64,000 nt of DNA from Amyloporia xantha (lineage: Eukaryota > Basidiomycota > Agaricomycetes > Polyporales > Adustoporiaceae): contig JAYKKR010000040.1 of the NCBI GenBank assembly GCA_036971615.1, forward strand, positions 1-64,000, written 5' to 3'. Made by a program: the position numbers and the translations under genes. A model generated the notes under the pieces. It worked only from the letters and a program-made list of their open reading frames with translations, was not told where the DNA came from and ran no database searches. Shown here one piece after another: positions 23,074 to 36,040 of this stretch; within the stretch, counting starts at the first letter, position 1, and every line of letters starts with the position of its first letter.

Positions 23074-26003
23074 ATGTCTGATAACTCCAGCCCCATATAT
23101 ACAGAAGTATGGATTCCAGGTCCATCTAACCACTCCTTCTATACTCGTACCTATTCACCGGTCGGCTCATCTCCACGTGCGGCTGTCCTATTTGTGCACG
23201 GCTTTGCAAAGCACATCCGACGGCACGAGCCCGCGCACAAGGCCTGGGTTGAGAGCGGCGTTGCGGTCTTTGCATTTGACCAGAGGGGCTTTGGGAAGAC
23301 TGCGCTGGGCGAGAAGAGGGGCAAGGATGCTGCGTACGGAAAGACGACGCACCGGGATCAGCTGGCAGACATTGAGTGGTGGTTGAGGCATATGAGGAAG
23401 GAGCGTGAGGACGTACTGCTATTCGTGGCCGGGCACAGCATGGTGAGTCCCTGTGCTTGTAGTCGGAAGAATACCAGGTGTCCGTGGAACGAAACGCGCT
23501 TGGTGTAAGATGCGCAGAGGGAGTGCTGTGCGTATTCATGCTCCTGCTTTTGTATGATTTACTTTCTTGTCGGTATATAGAGCGCTCAATATGTCAGTGA
23601 CGTACCGCTCGCTGAGAACTTGTCTCAATCTCTGCGAACGATCTTTCGCTGCCAAATGCCAGGCTGTAATGAGTCCAGCACCTCTTTACAGCCTCCAAAC
23701 GACTGCGGTAGGATGAGACGGCCCCTAGGCGTTGAGTCTGCATTGTTCACACTGTGCCTCTAAAAGAGAGACTCTGCGTAGTACAGAAGACGCTAAATAC
23801 GAGTCTTGCGAAAGATAACCACACCTATATGAATGATATAGTTTCATAAATGAATCTAAATTCGCCAAACCTCGCTCACACCTCCCCTCTTGCACATAGG
23901 GCGGCGCCCTCGCACTTGCGTTTCCCACTCGACCATCACCCCCGCCCTCCCTGAGGTAGTGTCCATGCTCTCCGGCGTCATTGCCAGCAGTCCGCTGCTC
24001 ACCCAGACCATCCCCGTCTCGCGGCTTCTGCGGAAGGGCGGCGAGGCCGCCTCGACGATGCTTTCATGGATGGCCTTTCCGGCGAAGGTCCCGGTCGAGG
24101 TAACTCTCCGTGTTGTCAGTGCTCCCTCGCACACGGCGCAAATGGTGCAGCCCTCTCTGCGCACATCACGTCTTCTGCAACCTGAGAGATTCAGCCTGCA
24201 GTGACTTGTATCAACACTGATACAGACTTACAGGATCTCTAGCACGACCCTGCGCTGAACGCGGCGACCGACAAGGACCCGCTCATCAAGAAGCAGGGCA
24301 CGCTGCGTGGGCTGGCGGACATGTTTAACAAGGTAAGCTCGGTTATACTTAGCTACGTGTCAATTATTGGTATTCATTGTCCCGCGCCTGCTAGGCCGAG
24401 GAAATGCTACACCACGGACATAAGCACTGGCCAAAGAAGTTCCCCGTACATATCAAGACGTAGCTCTTTTGACGGTCCGGCGCACGTTCACCTAACCACT
24501 ATGCCCATCGCACAGGTCCTCATCCTGCACGGAACGGCGGACAAGGTATATTTGACTCCTTCTGTTCGTTGGAGATTGTGCGCTGATCCGCCCCGGCTTG
24601 CGTAGGTCACATCTCAGAAATCGTCCGAGGAGTTCTTCAACAAGCTGGACACGGAAGACCTGAAGCTCTCATTGTACCCGGTACGAGTCACCTTTACGTG
24701 CTTCATTTCCTCGTCGTGTGCTCTGGCCTTCCATTCCCCTTCGAGGGTTCGCTGTTCGACGTCAGTGCTGTGAGCAGGACTCTCAACAGGCAGAGAGAAC
24801 GTGGCTTCCCGCTAATGGCAATTTGGGACCAGTCACATTGGACGTGTTTGCATCCAGAGTTCAGGATAACTGGCCACTCGTAGGGCTCCATTCGGTGACG
24901 TTCATCCAATGCGCAGAGCTTTGGACATTGGACGAGACTTCCATCGTCACGACGATGCTTCCCCTATATTCCGGAACAAACCATTGGTGCACAGTGAGGT
25001 CTAGTATCACTTGGGGCATACTTTGTCTGGACTTGGAAGATACGGCGGACATGACCGGTGACGCTATTTCGGGACGAAGATAATGCTCCTAGTCCGAACG
25101 TCGCATCGCTGGCGAATCACAATATTGGGAAATGGGTATATCTCTTCGCTCTGATCTCTGATAGCGACTCCTAACTTCATGCTTCACCATGTAAGGCCTA
25201 ATGGGAGAAGTGGAGAGCCCATTTCCTGAAAGAAGTCTCATATGAACCTGGACAGAATGTCCGTTGTCTAGAGAAATATCTGTCCAATGTTTGAACATCA
25301 AGTATTGTTCACGATGCATATCCCACCTCTGCGATGTAGATTGCGACTGGGGGCTCAGTACGTGTCTGTGGTCGGGGTACATAGCAACTCAGTTCCAAAG
25401 TGTCATGGCATTCGGCTCTCAGGACATATTGAGATCGTTGTCTGTCGATTCTCCTCCACTGGCCGCATATCCGAGTATCTGGAGAAGTATTTCTTCCATC
25501 CCGGTGCACTTTGCTTGCTGCCATATTTGGAGTGTGAGGGTTCAATCACTTCCAGCGCGTATGGATCTCACAGAACCCGGAAAGTGCGGCTCCAGGCCGC
25601 CGGAACTGAATTCGAATGTGCAGGTGTTGCAAATGAAATCTCTCTTGATTCGTCCCAGTTCCGACGGTCTCTTCCGCCACTTCTGTGACGATCGAATGCT
25701 GATACCACGGGCATTGATGTGGAGCGTTTCATACCCCCTGGATTGTTTCTGAATGAATATTATTCTGGCCGGCTGTCTTTCTATCACAATCGCAGCACTG
25801 ACCAACATCCACGAATGTAGGGCGGCTTTCACGAGCTGACGAATGAACCCGATGGGGTCAAGGAGAAGTTCTGGGACGAGTGCATATCCTGGACACTCGA
25901 GCATGCCCAGTCTGGCAGCGCGCCCCTAGAAAGCTGTAGTGTCGTGGTGAGTTATTATAAAGACGATTGTATTCATAATGCTCGAGCAACTGAGACTATA
26001 TGA
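23074..26003 (+). pseudogene. Monoglyceride lipase-like alpha/beta hydrolase, disrupted
   Basis: Serine hydrolase of the YJU3/MGL type, which cleaves monoacylglycerols. Exon 1 has AVLFVHGFAKHIRRHEPAHK, FAFDQRGFGKTALGEKRGKD and the nucleophile elbow GHSM, which joins GGALALAF after an oversized intron of about 455 bases (GHSMGG gives the catalytic Ser). Later exons give MLSGVIASSPLLTQTIPVSR, DPALNAATDKDPLIKKQGTL, KHWPKKFP, VLILHGTADK (catalytic Asp), SEEFFNKLD and LKLSLYP. Then, after more than 1.1 kb, GGFHELTNEPDGVKEKFWDE supplies the catalytic His. Defects: one C missing in the C-run near 23936-23940 shifts the frame, and a TAG near 24240 is a stop unless the acceptor moved two codons. Start ATG 23074; stop 26001-26003. 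All three triad residues remain, so the loss may be recent. Confidence 0.85.
24680..25820. other. About 1.1 kb of foreign DNA in the lipase's last intron
   Basis: The intron after LKLSLYP starts GTACGA at 24680 and its acceptor TAG is at about 25818-25820. Other introns in the window are 45-60 nt, so roughly 1.1 kb has been added. The insert has ordinary base composition, no ORF with a known domain, and no terminal inverted repeats or target duplication that I could see. It may be a worn non-autonomous element. Confidence 0.5.
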
Positions 26004-28385
26004 TGAGTTAGATTACTCCTCGTCGTCAATTATCAGAACTGATTTAAGCCTCCCCCAACGCGATGGGTTGGCGGCCTACCACGTGCAACGGCCGGACGTC
26101 CTTGCGAGAACGTACTGAAGCCCGAGCATATTCGTACCTGCTGCGCATTGTACTCCGACATCACCAGCGTGAAGGTGGCCCTTGTCGTGAAAAATGAGAA
26201 AGCTCACCATTTTTCTTGACAGTATTGAACAGTTCTTGGTCAAAGGCGTTCGTCAGACGTCTGCCTTCCATTTGCATTACTGAGTCTAGTCCTTGTCCGA
26301 TGAGCGCCGCGCAAAAGAATAGCATACAGCAAAAGAATAGCATACACCAGTGTGATAACGCGGTGTTTGTTGCTTCAGAACAGGGGGTGGATGGTACAGC
26401 AGTATAGTATGTCATATTTTTTTTCGTTTGAAACCCATGTTCATGGGTCGTAATCACAGGTTTCACGTTGCAATTCAAGTTGACATGATTCCGGGTGGTG
26501 TATATACTAATTTGATGGTAAGGGAATGTTACAAGACTACAGGACAGTGGGATGGTGGTCCGATAGTGAGATGTGTTTCAAGATTGAATGCGGGGTAGGA
26601 GAACTGTGAATATCTCGACCTAGGACTCGGTCTTCTTTGTTCATTCAACTCTCCATCCCGTCCGCTCCCACACCTTTCCATCCTTTGTACACTGCAGAAA
26701 CCTTCCTCCTGTCTATCACCCTCGCGTTTGAAATCCCGACGTCTCTATCCTTGTCCATCTCACCCCCACACTGCGTCCTCGTCATGCACCAGCCGAACGC
26801 TCTGCGTGCTGGTATGCAACCTCGGGCCTCAAGCTCGAGTTATATCTCGAGCCTCGGCTAGCCGCACCACCTCGGCATTCCTGAGTGCGTCGAGCACCCC
26901 CGCTCCCGAAGACAGCTCCAGCTTCAGCCCTAGCTCCATTCGCCCTAGGTCTGATCCGCCCCGCTTCTCATCTAGATTCCTCCCAGCGCCCGCGGGCCAC
27001 GCCTTGCAGATCCTAGAGCTCGTCCTACCTGAGCCCAGTCGGCGCTCATTGCTCGCTGCATTCACGGTCTGCTATCAGACGTCGGGTGTCGGGCATCAAA
27101 TATCGGACATTGGCTATCCTCCCTTACCACGCCTCTCGCTCACTCGCTCTACCAGCTGCCCACTCTGTGTTCCTTTACGCCGGATTCCCCCATCAGTACG
27201 ACCGTGGCCGCACCATTAGTCACTGCCATCTCCACCCCATGCTTTTATCCCATCATCACATCTCTGCCCAGGGCCCTCCTGCCCTACACATATCATCTAC
27301 AGGACCCAAGTAGTGCACACTACGGATCACGCACGTCCGATGTTCAGCGGTGCAATGTTTCTGTATGCAGTGTGCAATATCTGCACATGTGATGTTAGAA
27401 CTGCGCGACATGACGGCGAGAGCAAGAGATGCAGTTGAGAGGCGATAGGGCGAAGGGGAGGGAGGTAGAGGGAAAGAGACGGGGAGGGATAAACGAATAA
27501 GATGGCAGAGCAAGCGGGTAAGTATGACGACTCGTGTGGGCGCTGCAAAACGGATGCGGGTGCGGCCCTAGGAAGCTGGTGCGAAGGATGTATACCGTAT
27601 ACCTGGTGAGTCTGTCCTCACCTGCGTGTGACTGACGGTCGCTATTCAGTCTGAAGCAAATACGACCGCTGCGTATGATCCGGCCTAGTTTTTGATTTTG
27701 GAAGGTTTTCATCACCAGCGCCAGCCTACACTCCCTCCTACTGGCTCACTCAAAGCTTACTTCAGCAATCGGACATTCCATGGCCAGTCACGATTGCTTC
27801 TGTGCTGCTTGCTCATTGCTGACGCCTATCTACAGGGGCATTGACAGTGCCGGCACAGGCATTACACGCTGTGTTTTGCAATTCCGGACTCGAGACTCAA
27901 GCCTCGAACTGCACTCACATTGCTATCGCCCAGGCGGACCAAGCGGGAGCACGCTGAACCAGTCTAACAGGACAGATTGGCGTGTGTTACCATCAGGAGG
28001 AGATCATTGCAGGAGTGAGAAGACACTGCTAGACGACAACCGTGCACACTTCATATCAGCATTGGTCAGTAAAGCAGCGGGAGGCTGGGATGTCAGACAC
28101 CAGAAACTAAAAGTGAGTGAGCTAATCGCCCACAGAGCCAAGCACCAAGTACGTGTATCTATGATAAAGTATATTTCATTTCTTTACGGTGGCACAGGAA
28201 GTGTCCCTTGGCTGCATATACAAGTGCGAATACCACGAAGCACATTTGCATCGGTTCTAAAACGGTTCTTGCTGTGTATACATACAAATCTAGATAATGA
28301 AAAACACCCATAGAGAAAATAAGATGTAGGGAAAACTTACCGAACGTTGTACGCTGTCCAGGTTTGCTCTCAACTCCTTCAAGTC
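26004..28385. other. No recognisable gene; one short tandem duplication
   Basis: Pyrimidine-rich stretches at about 26630-27300 carry open frames by composition only. An 18-base unit (CAAAAGAATAGCATACAG/C) is present twice in tandem at about 26312-26347. No family motif was found on either strand. Confidence 0.4.
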
Positions 28386-28394
28386 CGAAGTCAG

Positions 28395-29175
28395 TCCACT
28401 AACAATGCTCTGCATATCAAAGTGTAATGTAGCCCATGTGATGTAGCTCTTGATGCGTAAAGTTGGAGCTGACCTTCGTTGTGACGATAGATAGCCCAAG
28501 GAAACGAGGCTGGTGAATATCGCCCATGGACAAGTAGCCAAGCTCGATTAGTTTTGCAGTAACCATATCTACGCAGGTTTCCAATCTCAGGGTGTAAATC
28601 GAGCGACGGTCTCGAGTACCAATCTGCTCCCTGCTGTCTGCATTCAGCACTGTTATTTCTATCAGCAGACAGGGCCTTACATCTCGCTAGGTGTGAAGAG
28701 CATTTGCTCAAACATAAGCTGTTTTGAATGACGCCTCCGAGTACCGCTCTTCTGATGGTTCCAGGGTCGCCCTCTCGTGACACCTACATGGATTGAAGAA
28801 GATATCAGTTCAGTCACGGCGGAAAGGTCAATCTTGTAATACTCGCCTTCAACCGATCCGCCTGGACCCGTGCTATCAAATAAATCTTCACTGGTCCTCA
28901 TTTCTGTGAGGACATTGCTAGGATTGAAGGCGTCGCAATTCACTGTGGAGGAGGCATCCTGGGGCACTGGTATGGTACCTGCGCCATATAGAGGGAAGTC
29001 CATCGGATCCATCGTGGGACTATAAGGCAAAACCTGTCCGTGAAGTCAAAGGAACTAGAATGAGCGAATCTGTGTGAGTCTGTGAGAGGCTTGCGTGATA
29101 GACGCAGACGCGTCGATTTACTGACGCTCATCAACGAAACGCAACTCAATTGAAAGCGCCGGCTCAGCCATCGCA
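28395..29175 (-). other. Hypothetical coding relic
   Basis: The minus strand opens MAEPALSIELRFVDERQ near 29171. A second piece (PMDFPLYGAGTIPVPQDASS ... DLSAVTELISSSIHV) ends at a GTGTCA donor near 28784. After an intron ending at about 28685, a third piece reads DSREQIGTRDRRSIYTLRLE ... ELGYLSMGDIHQPRFLG to about 28490. The pieces look like one multi-exon gene, but I do not recognise a domain and the first junction does not keep the frame. Family unknown. Confidence 0.35.
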
Positions 29176-29179
29176 ATGG

Positions 29180-30490
29180 AGGGTTCGTCTACGCTGGCTC
29201 ACATCCTTACGAACATTGATCGACGTGCCCGTTCCGGTAGGCGGTTTCCTGCATTCTGCATTCCTGGCTGGTCTGTCGGCATGCTAGGAGAGGCAAGCAT
29301 GATCGCTATTAGCGAGAGGGCATGCTTCTAAGCAGCATAGCGTTCCTAGCATAAGGTAGATATTTTCCGAATGCTCTGACATCGCCAATTTCAGAGCTTA
29401 CTGTCCGTCGTCAAGGAGCGTCCGGCTTTGCGCGGGAGATGTAAAGAAACGAAGAGGAGGCCCCTAAGCTCTGTGCCTCTTGCCTACGTGTGCTGGCATC
29501 CACTCTTTATCTCCCGACAGGACACGGTACTGCAAAACGCTCGTTCTCCGGTACCCCGTGAACTGGTATGTCCGTGTTTCGACATAGTTGTGATTATGAA
29601 CCAAGGAGCCATCTCTGCATCCTGTAGTATGAAGTCTCTCGTGTCGAAATTCCGCAGATAGGTCTCTGATAGGCCTCTCGATCGTTGAGGAACAGGCATT
29701 CTTATCAGATGAACACTAGTACTGTTCAATGGTCGCTATTGGTATCAATCGGCTCCATCTCTAAGTCGAGCACAACATCTCCCGTGTCGGCGACAAGTGC
29801 GTGCCCACAGCCCATTTCACGACTACAGCCACCGGAACGCAGTGCTGCTCGTAACATAAGCTTTAGCTCTATCTTGTCTTCCCCCACTACTATCTCGCTG
29901 GAGCCTACCCTTTGTGTCCACCCCTGGCCCTCTACACATGCAGTGTCTCTACATTGACGAGCATGGGCTTCATCTTCATGGCATCTATAGCCACGTCGAG
30001 CTAGCTTTGATCTCTTAATCCCTCTGGTGTCCCCGTCCTTTCCGGGTCCGGTTGCAAACCACACATATTCTGTCATGTCTGAGCTTACCCGACTACATAT
30101 CAGCCCGAGCGCCCACTCTCCATCAACGCCTACTTCCGTGACATCATTCAACCTCAGCAGTTATTTTCCTTCGATACCTACGGCTTGACACCCCTTCCCT
30201 TGAATGCTCGAATAAGCATGCGTCGACGTAGGTTTCCCCAGTTGCGATCATCGCCTGTCGTGTTGTCGGCGACATACTCTCTGTGTGTCCCATCATGTTT
30301 CTTCTCCTTCGGTGCTGCAAGGGACGACACTGCAGGATCGCCGCCGAAGCCACCATCGAGTAGTTTGCAAACGGAAGGTCGGTACTCCATGTCAGGATTG
30401 CTGAAGGGCTCACACATATATATACAGCCTCGGACAGCCGCAGTCTGTACATACTAGCAAAGCTGTCGCAATTCCTCATAATATTTTCCG
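29180..30490. other. No recognisable gene
   Basis: Open frames at 29726-30151 (-) and 30144-30506 (-) are long enough to note, but they lack motifs and have no supporting splice pattern. No repeats seen. Confidence 0.4.
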
Positions 30491-30491
30491 G

Positions 30492-31231
30492 ATGAGCACG
30501 CAGCAAGCTAAGCGCTACAGCTTTGCCGATGAAGAGACTGTAGCAAAGAAGAACATAAATCCGGGTAGTCTGTATGTTCCGTGGTCTCGCAGGATGCTGC
30601 TACTCGAGGAGGATCTTAAAACCAACCTAATACTCAAGGTGGGAACTACTAACCCGCCCAACTCATTTGACCCTATCGGTGAGAGGAGCTTTTGCCCATA
30701 ACTTGAATCTCGACCCTAGCAGCCGTCTCTGCATTCTTGACGTGCACACAAGAAAGCATGAAGTCCGTACACTTTGGAAACCTTGAGCAAGTAGGTAAAT
30801 CCCTTTCTCGCTGCGCTGTGCTGCCCGGCCGACGCTATGTTTTTGATCTGCGGCAGGAGCTGCAAGCGGCTATCATTGGCCGAACCTCAGAGAGCTTTGG
30901 TTCCACCTTCTCTGAAAACTAGTGAAGACTCGGTTTCCTCCCCTGATATCACTGAGGTGCATGAAGTTGAGACGCTGAGGCCAACTCACGAGCACGACCC
31001 AATATGACGTGCTTACAGCAGTTATAACTCGACCTATCTGTGTCTACGTCGGTTTCTGCAATATCTGTGCCTGTATCGCAGTCTCTGTCTGGCGCGGCAG
31101 ACCCGCCACCTCTCCGACCGGCTATTTCAAAACGTGTAGACGCACTGAAAGAACTTCGAATTCTATCCAGTGAGCGTGCGTATGCATCTGATTTAGCTCT
31201 CATACGAGACATTCACATCCCGCTGGTGCTA
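30492..31231 (+). pseudogene. RhoGEF (DH-domain) fragment
   Basis: The segment at about 31090-31231 reads SGAADPPPLRPAISKRVDAL followed by KELRILSSERAYASDLALIR and DIHIPLVLG, then a GTAAGC donor. This is the first helix (CR1) of a fungal Dbl-homology domain, which activates Rho GTPases. Earlier pieces at 30492-30700 (MSTQQAKRYSFADEETVAKK ...) and 30737-30920 may be its upstream exons but lack recognisable content. None of CR2, CR3, the PH domain or the CNH tail that should follow is present, so this is a 5' fragment. The call rests on CR1 alone. Confidence 0.55.
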
Positions 31232-31439
31232 GGTAAGCATACAGCGGCCGTGGTTCAATGGATATAGTATATAGGCATTGTACAACAGGCCAGCCTATTC
31301 CATTTTAGATGGCCTCGTCGACGCCGTCTGTGTCTGGGCCATCGCTGCATGCACAGTTGTCAGACTGGTCAACTGGAGCTGCAGCCATGAGGTCCAGGGT
31401 CTTAGGTGGTCTGACTCGGACCTGTCCGCCTACTCGAAG

Positions 31440-32160
31440 ATACACCTCTTGAACCATTGCATCTCGGTCTTCTCAACCTCAATGTCGCCAAGACACACCC
31501 CTCACCACAGTTGCTAGAAGCTTTGCTATTCGACGTCGCTATTCGTGCACAACTGGCGGCTGAACTCCCGCAATATATTGTCCTACTCGACAAGACGCCG
31601 ACAGTGAAGCAAACGGTCGACTTTGCGACCAAGATCCGCATGCCACATACGGCACACGTGTTTGCGGCTAAAAGAATATTTCCTAGATTTCCGCAAGGTA
31701 TGTAGATTGGTGTAACGGGTGTGAACAACGTTCGCCTCATGCGGCGTGAAGGATGCGACTTGAGCCCCGAAATGCAGAACGTGGAGAAGCTCATGGAAGG
31801 AGAAAAACCGTTTTAGTGCGCATGTTATACTCAAGTCCTGGTCAGCTGTGATCTTACGTTTCCCCACTTACAGAGACCAGGATGAGCCAGAAGTCTCTGT
31901 GCCAGCTACAGGTGTCATCAGTATCGCAGAACGGATGTGCTCTCCGCAGAATGCAGGACTGGCCGTCTCGATGACCGAGTTTTATCCCGCGAGATCACGA
32001 GAAGGGCTCCGGATGTGTTCCCATCTCACCTCAAGCGTATCTTGCTGGCGGAACCTGTCCTCCCTGCTGAGCTTGTCTTTTTCCGGGCTCGCATCACCAA
32101 TCATGACAAACTCTTGATCGTCGGCGGTAGTAGGGCTATGGCTGAAAGTAAATTTGCATA
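31440..32160 (+). other. Coding-like exons, unknown family
   Basis: HLGLLNLNVAKTHPSPQLLE ... AELPQYIVLLDKTPTVKQTV ... AHVFAAKRIFPRFPQ ends at a GTATGT donor (about 31698). After about 160 bases, RDQDEPEVSVPATGVISIAE and, in another frame, DVFPSHLKRILLAEPVLPAE / LVFFRARITNHDKLLIVGG follow. The flow looks like a real gene with a frameshift. I do not recognise it, and it may or may not belong to the RhoGEF fragment upstream. It stops at the edge of the AT-rich block. Confidence 0.35.
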
Positions 32161-35100
32161 ATTCTTAATTGATCCTGGATGTTACATTGGTAGCTAAATT
32201 ATAATATCACTTTCACATAGGAAAAATCTTGCTTACTTGCTAGAACTCATTTATTACTTATTCTCTATCCATCACATTTTTTCTAAGTCTGCTCATCAGT
32301 TTCTTATTGGATGCTAGTAAAACACTCATAAAGTAATATGAGCTCTTCCATTGCTCACTTGCTTCAGCTGTACTGTATTGTACTAGTGATTAGTTTGTAG
32401 ATATATAAAATGACATCAGGAAGACAGCACCTGTTATTATTAATAGACAAACGACTCATGTTGTGTTCCTTGGGTGAGGACACAAAGAGACATATTGGGA
32501 AATTTGAGAATAGCAATTGTTTGATTTTTGGCATTTACTATCTTAATTTTGTGTTGACAGGAGACACTGGATGGGGTTTCCAATATCTTACACTAAGATA
32601 TGCTAAAAATACAGTGAAAATGCTTCCATGGTTTCACTTTGTGCCACTCAGGATTGGAGGAGTACTGAGAAAATATTTGAGAAACTTGGAAAAATAATTA
32701 TCTTACAACACCACTCAAAATTGAACTAGTGATATGCCCAGAGCTGACTGCCATACAAGGCATGACCTGCAGTACTTTACCACTGCACTATATGTCCATG
32801 CCTTTCTTAACTCACTTTAATCTATATGAGGCTTACTGAGTGTGAAGACTTAGGTTTCTGCCCTTCTGCTCCTTTGCTGCTGCTATACTCCTCCACAGAC
32901 CTGTAATGAAATTAAACCTCTACTTCCTCTTTCTGGATGAATAGAAGGCTCTCTACCAAATACTAGTACTTATATGCAGTATTTCCTTCTTTACATAAAG
33001 CAAAAAAGGTACTATAGAGAGTTCAAGCAGGATCATGACATCTTTGTACCATCCAGAGTACTCTTTCATCTTGTAAAATTGCATGCTCATAATTGCATAA
33101 TTTGAAATTATTGTTCAAATTTGTAATCTGTTCCAGATTTAAGTAAATGATACTGATAAAGGAATGATTTCTGGCTAGTATCTATAAATCTAGATGGCAG
33201 ATTGCAAATAAAAAGAATACTAATTCACTGGCTCATCATCTCTTGATCTCTTATTAAGAAAAAATCAAGATGACAAAGGATAATTTTCTAAGTTGTCTCT
33301 TTGTGACCCAGCAATGATCATGTCTAATGTCTATTAAATAAAAGACTGTGTTTCTTTTTGGTGCTCATTTTACAAAGGATCTAGTACATACTAGTTAGTA
33401 GCACAATACTGGTAAAATAAGTAAGCAATTGGAAGAGTTCATAAGAACTTTCTGAGTGGCTTGTTAGCACCCTTTAATAGATTAGCACTCAGTAAAAATT
33501 TGATGAGTAAACATAGAGAAATATGAGATAGATTAGCACTCAATAAGAACTTCTGAAGAGTAGAATTAGAGACACAAATTGGATAGAATCATAAGTATTT
33601 AATAAGTTCTAATAAGTAAGAGAGATTTGCTCTGATGTTAGTGCTGGCACTGGACACTGCCCAGTGAATCTCTGCTACATGGAACATCTTTTTCTTTCTG
33701 AGTCCAGTGGCAGGCATCTGCTTCCAATCCCCCACTGGCAGTGCAGCTCTCCTGCTGATAAGTATAATCAGCATAAGTAAATAAGTACCTTTTTCTACTA
33801 TCTTCATAGTATCTTGCCTTCACAATATCTTATAACAGATTTCCACAAAATGATGGAGCAATTTGAAGTTTCTTTAGTCACCTCAGGCTTTGGTATAGCA
33901 AAATATTGGAGCTCCCATTCAGTAGTTGCAGTGGTTACAAATTATTAGCAATCTCAGGCTCATACATGTACCACAGAGCTAATATTTTTTCAGTTTTTGG
34001 TGCCATACTGCTATTATTATGATATTGATTGTGACTAAAAAAATGATTTACATAATTTTTTGAGCTCAAATCAGAAAAAAGCAACTTTTTCTTGTTTCTC
34101 AGGCTATTTACTCTCTTCAATCTCTTGAGCAAAAATCATCAGAGACAATTTGAGAAATTCAAGAAACAGTTAAGAACATGAATTGTTCTTAGCTGTCTTA
34201 GATTTTTTGATAAGAAAGTAAGACCTACTAAGATCAATAACTAAAATGTAGTGTTTTCCTGATTGGTGGTCTTGGATGCATTGGTGCTGCAATCATTGGT
34301 TATGTGTGGATAGATAATGTCAACTATGAAAGAGATGTGTCATCATGTGCAATCATTGAGGTACAAGATTCTCATGTAAAATTGGCCAAAAATATCATTT
34401 GGAGAATATGAGAGGAAAATTTGCACACTAGGCAGCAAATTCTGAATCAATTGAACCACCTAACCAAAAAACACAACATTTTAGTTACTGACTGATCATG
34501 TCTTACTCTCTTATTAAGAAAGTGAGACAGCTACCAATGATTCTTGCTCTGCACTTTCTCTTGATTTTGTTGGAATTTCTCTTTGTGTCATTGTTCAAGA
34601 ACAATAAGAAATTCAGTCTGTATGACACTGACTAGAGACTAGCTTATTCTGTAGAATTTGTAAGCACCAATTACTGAGTTCTGGAGTTCTATTTCTCTAT
34701 TAGAATTGTAGAATTTGTTTGCCATTATAACACAGAAATGCTTACTAATGCAAAAGATCATTGCTGTGCAATTCTTGCATGATTTAACATCATAAAAATT
34801 CCATTTCAACCAATATCAGCATACATCAAATTTGATGTATTCACACACTAGTAGTTGAACTATTGAACTTATTTCCAGTGTATGTAAATCTGCTTAAGGT
34901 GATTATAACTGTACAGGTCTGACAGATCATATTCATCTGGAAAATCAGAAAATCAGAAAATCTCAACTTTACTTGGAGTGTCTTAGTGAACCTCAATAGC
35001 AAATTAAGAACTGGAACTTTAAGCACTGTTTAAGGCAAGATCAAGCTGACCCATATTCTTAGATTTGTCTTAAGTGTTCTTGAAGGTCTTAAATATGACC

Positions 35101-36040
35101 GGAAGACAGCTTAAGACAGGCTAAGTACTCAGAGTAAAAGTTAGATTTTCCTGATGTTAGGATGTTATTTTAGTCTAAGTGTGAACTAAATTGCTGGATT
35201 AAAGATCTACTGATGCATAAATCTCAAATAAATAGAAGTTTACAACAGTATATGATTCTACTTTTGAATGCAGTAATTTGAGAACATTCATTGGCTGAGA
35301 ATAAAATCAAGCAATGAAAAGGACACCATCACAGTCACTGCAAATAAATTACCATTTCATAGGCAGTGAAAACAGTAAGATAAGTGCGCAAAAGTGGTTA
35401 TTTATATGGAACCATGCCTTTCACACGCCTATCTTATCATTTGTGTTGCCTGCGAAACAGTGATTTTCTTGCGGTGAGTGTCACTTGAGATTCTCATGTT
35501 ATTGTGCCTAAGATTTTCATGTAATTTGCCTCAAATTCTCATGTTAATTTTTCAGAAAATCTTGTTTTGATATTATTTTATTTTGAACTTAACCTTGAAC
35601 AGCATATGAGGAAGACCGGTAATCAATAAACCAACACACTCTGATCACATTTCATCTGACCATAAGCAGAAGCTAAGACATTGAAAGAGTGATTGCCTGT
35701 TAAAAATGGCATGCTAAGAACATTAGTAACCTTAGGACCTTAGACTCTTTTTCTTATGCATGTTGCTGATGCATGCCCTCATAAGTACAAAACATTCAAA
35801 GAGAAAGGAAGAAAGTGTGTGACATTAGTGAAACCTCCTGGAGTTACTTTTGGATAGTGTTGATTTCATTATTTGTTGAAGACTTTTGGGAATATTGGCA
35901 TGAAACTTAAAAATCATATGAACCAAGAATTTGGACAATTTCACACAAGTCTCATTGAAGAATTTACGACAAATTAGCAACATTCTGTTGTCATTTTGTT
36001 GTAAATTTTGTCTTATTCTCTTAAGTATGCCAGTGTTTAA
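32161..36040. repeat. AT-rich, CpG-depleted block (3.9 kb)
   Basis: Base composition changes sharply at about 32,160 to roughly one-third GC, and changes back at about 36,045. I counted only about eight CG dinucleotides in 3.9 kb, most of them between 35,385 and 35,620, where about a hundred would be expected from the base content. TG and CA are correspondingly common. This is the footprint of cytosine methylation plus deamination (RIP-like or CpG decay) acting on repeated DNA. I find no coding frame of note. Short words such as GATTAGCACTCA(A/G)TAA recur (33,480 and 33,530). It is probably an old, heavily mutated transposable element. Confidence 0.7.
32712..32818 (-). repeat. Possible tRNA-derived (SINE-like) sequence
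   Basis: Read on the minus strand, TAGTGCAGTGGTAAAG fits an RNA polymerase III A box, and about 60 bases further AGTTCAATTTTGAGT fits a B box whose CG has become CA. GGACATA before and the spacing resemble a decayed tRNA head. No intact cloverleaf can be drawn, so this is not a functional tRNA. Confidence 0.3.

Noticed and set aside
24200..24300. In-frame TAG in the lipase taken as proof of death
   Set aside because: The TAG can equally serve as a shifted splice acceptor (joining VE to HDPALN), so it is not decisive on its own.
31240..31300. GTGGTTCAATGGATATAG, tRNA-like phrase
   Set aside because: No acceptor stem, anticodon arm or T arm at the right spacing; chance match.
34400..34500. 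Second tRNA-like stretch (GGTGGTTCAATTGATTC, minus strand)
   Set aside because: Lacks a matching downstream B box and stems; too weak in AT-rich sequence.
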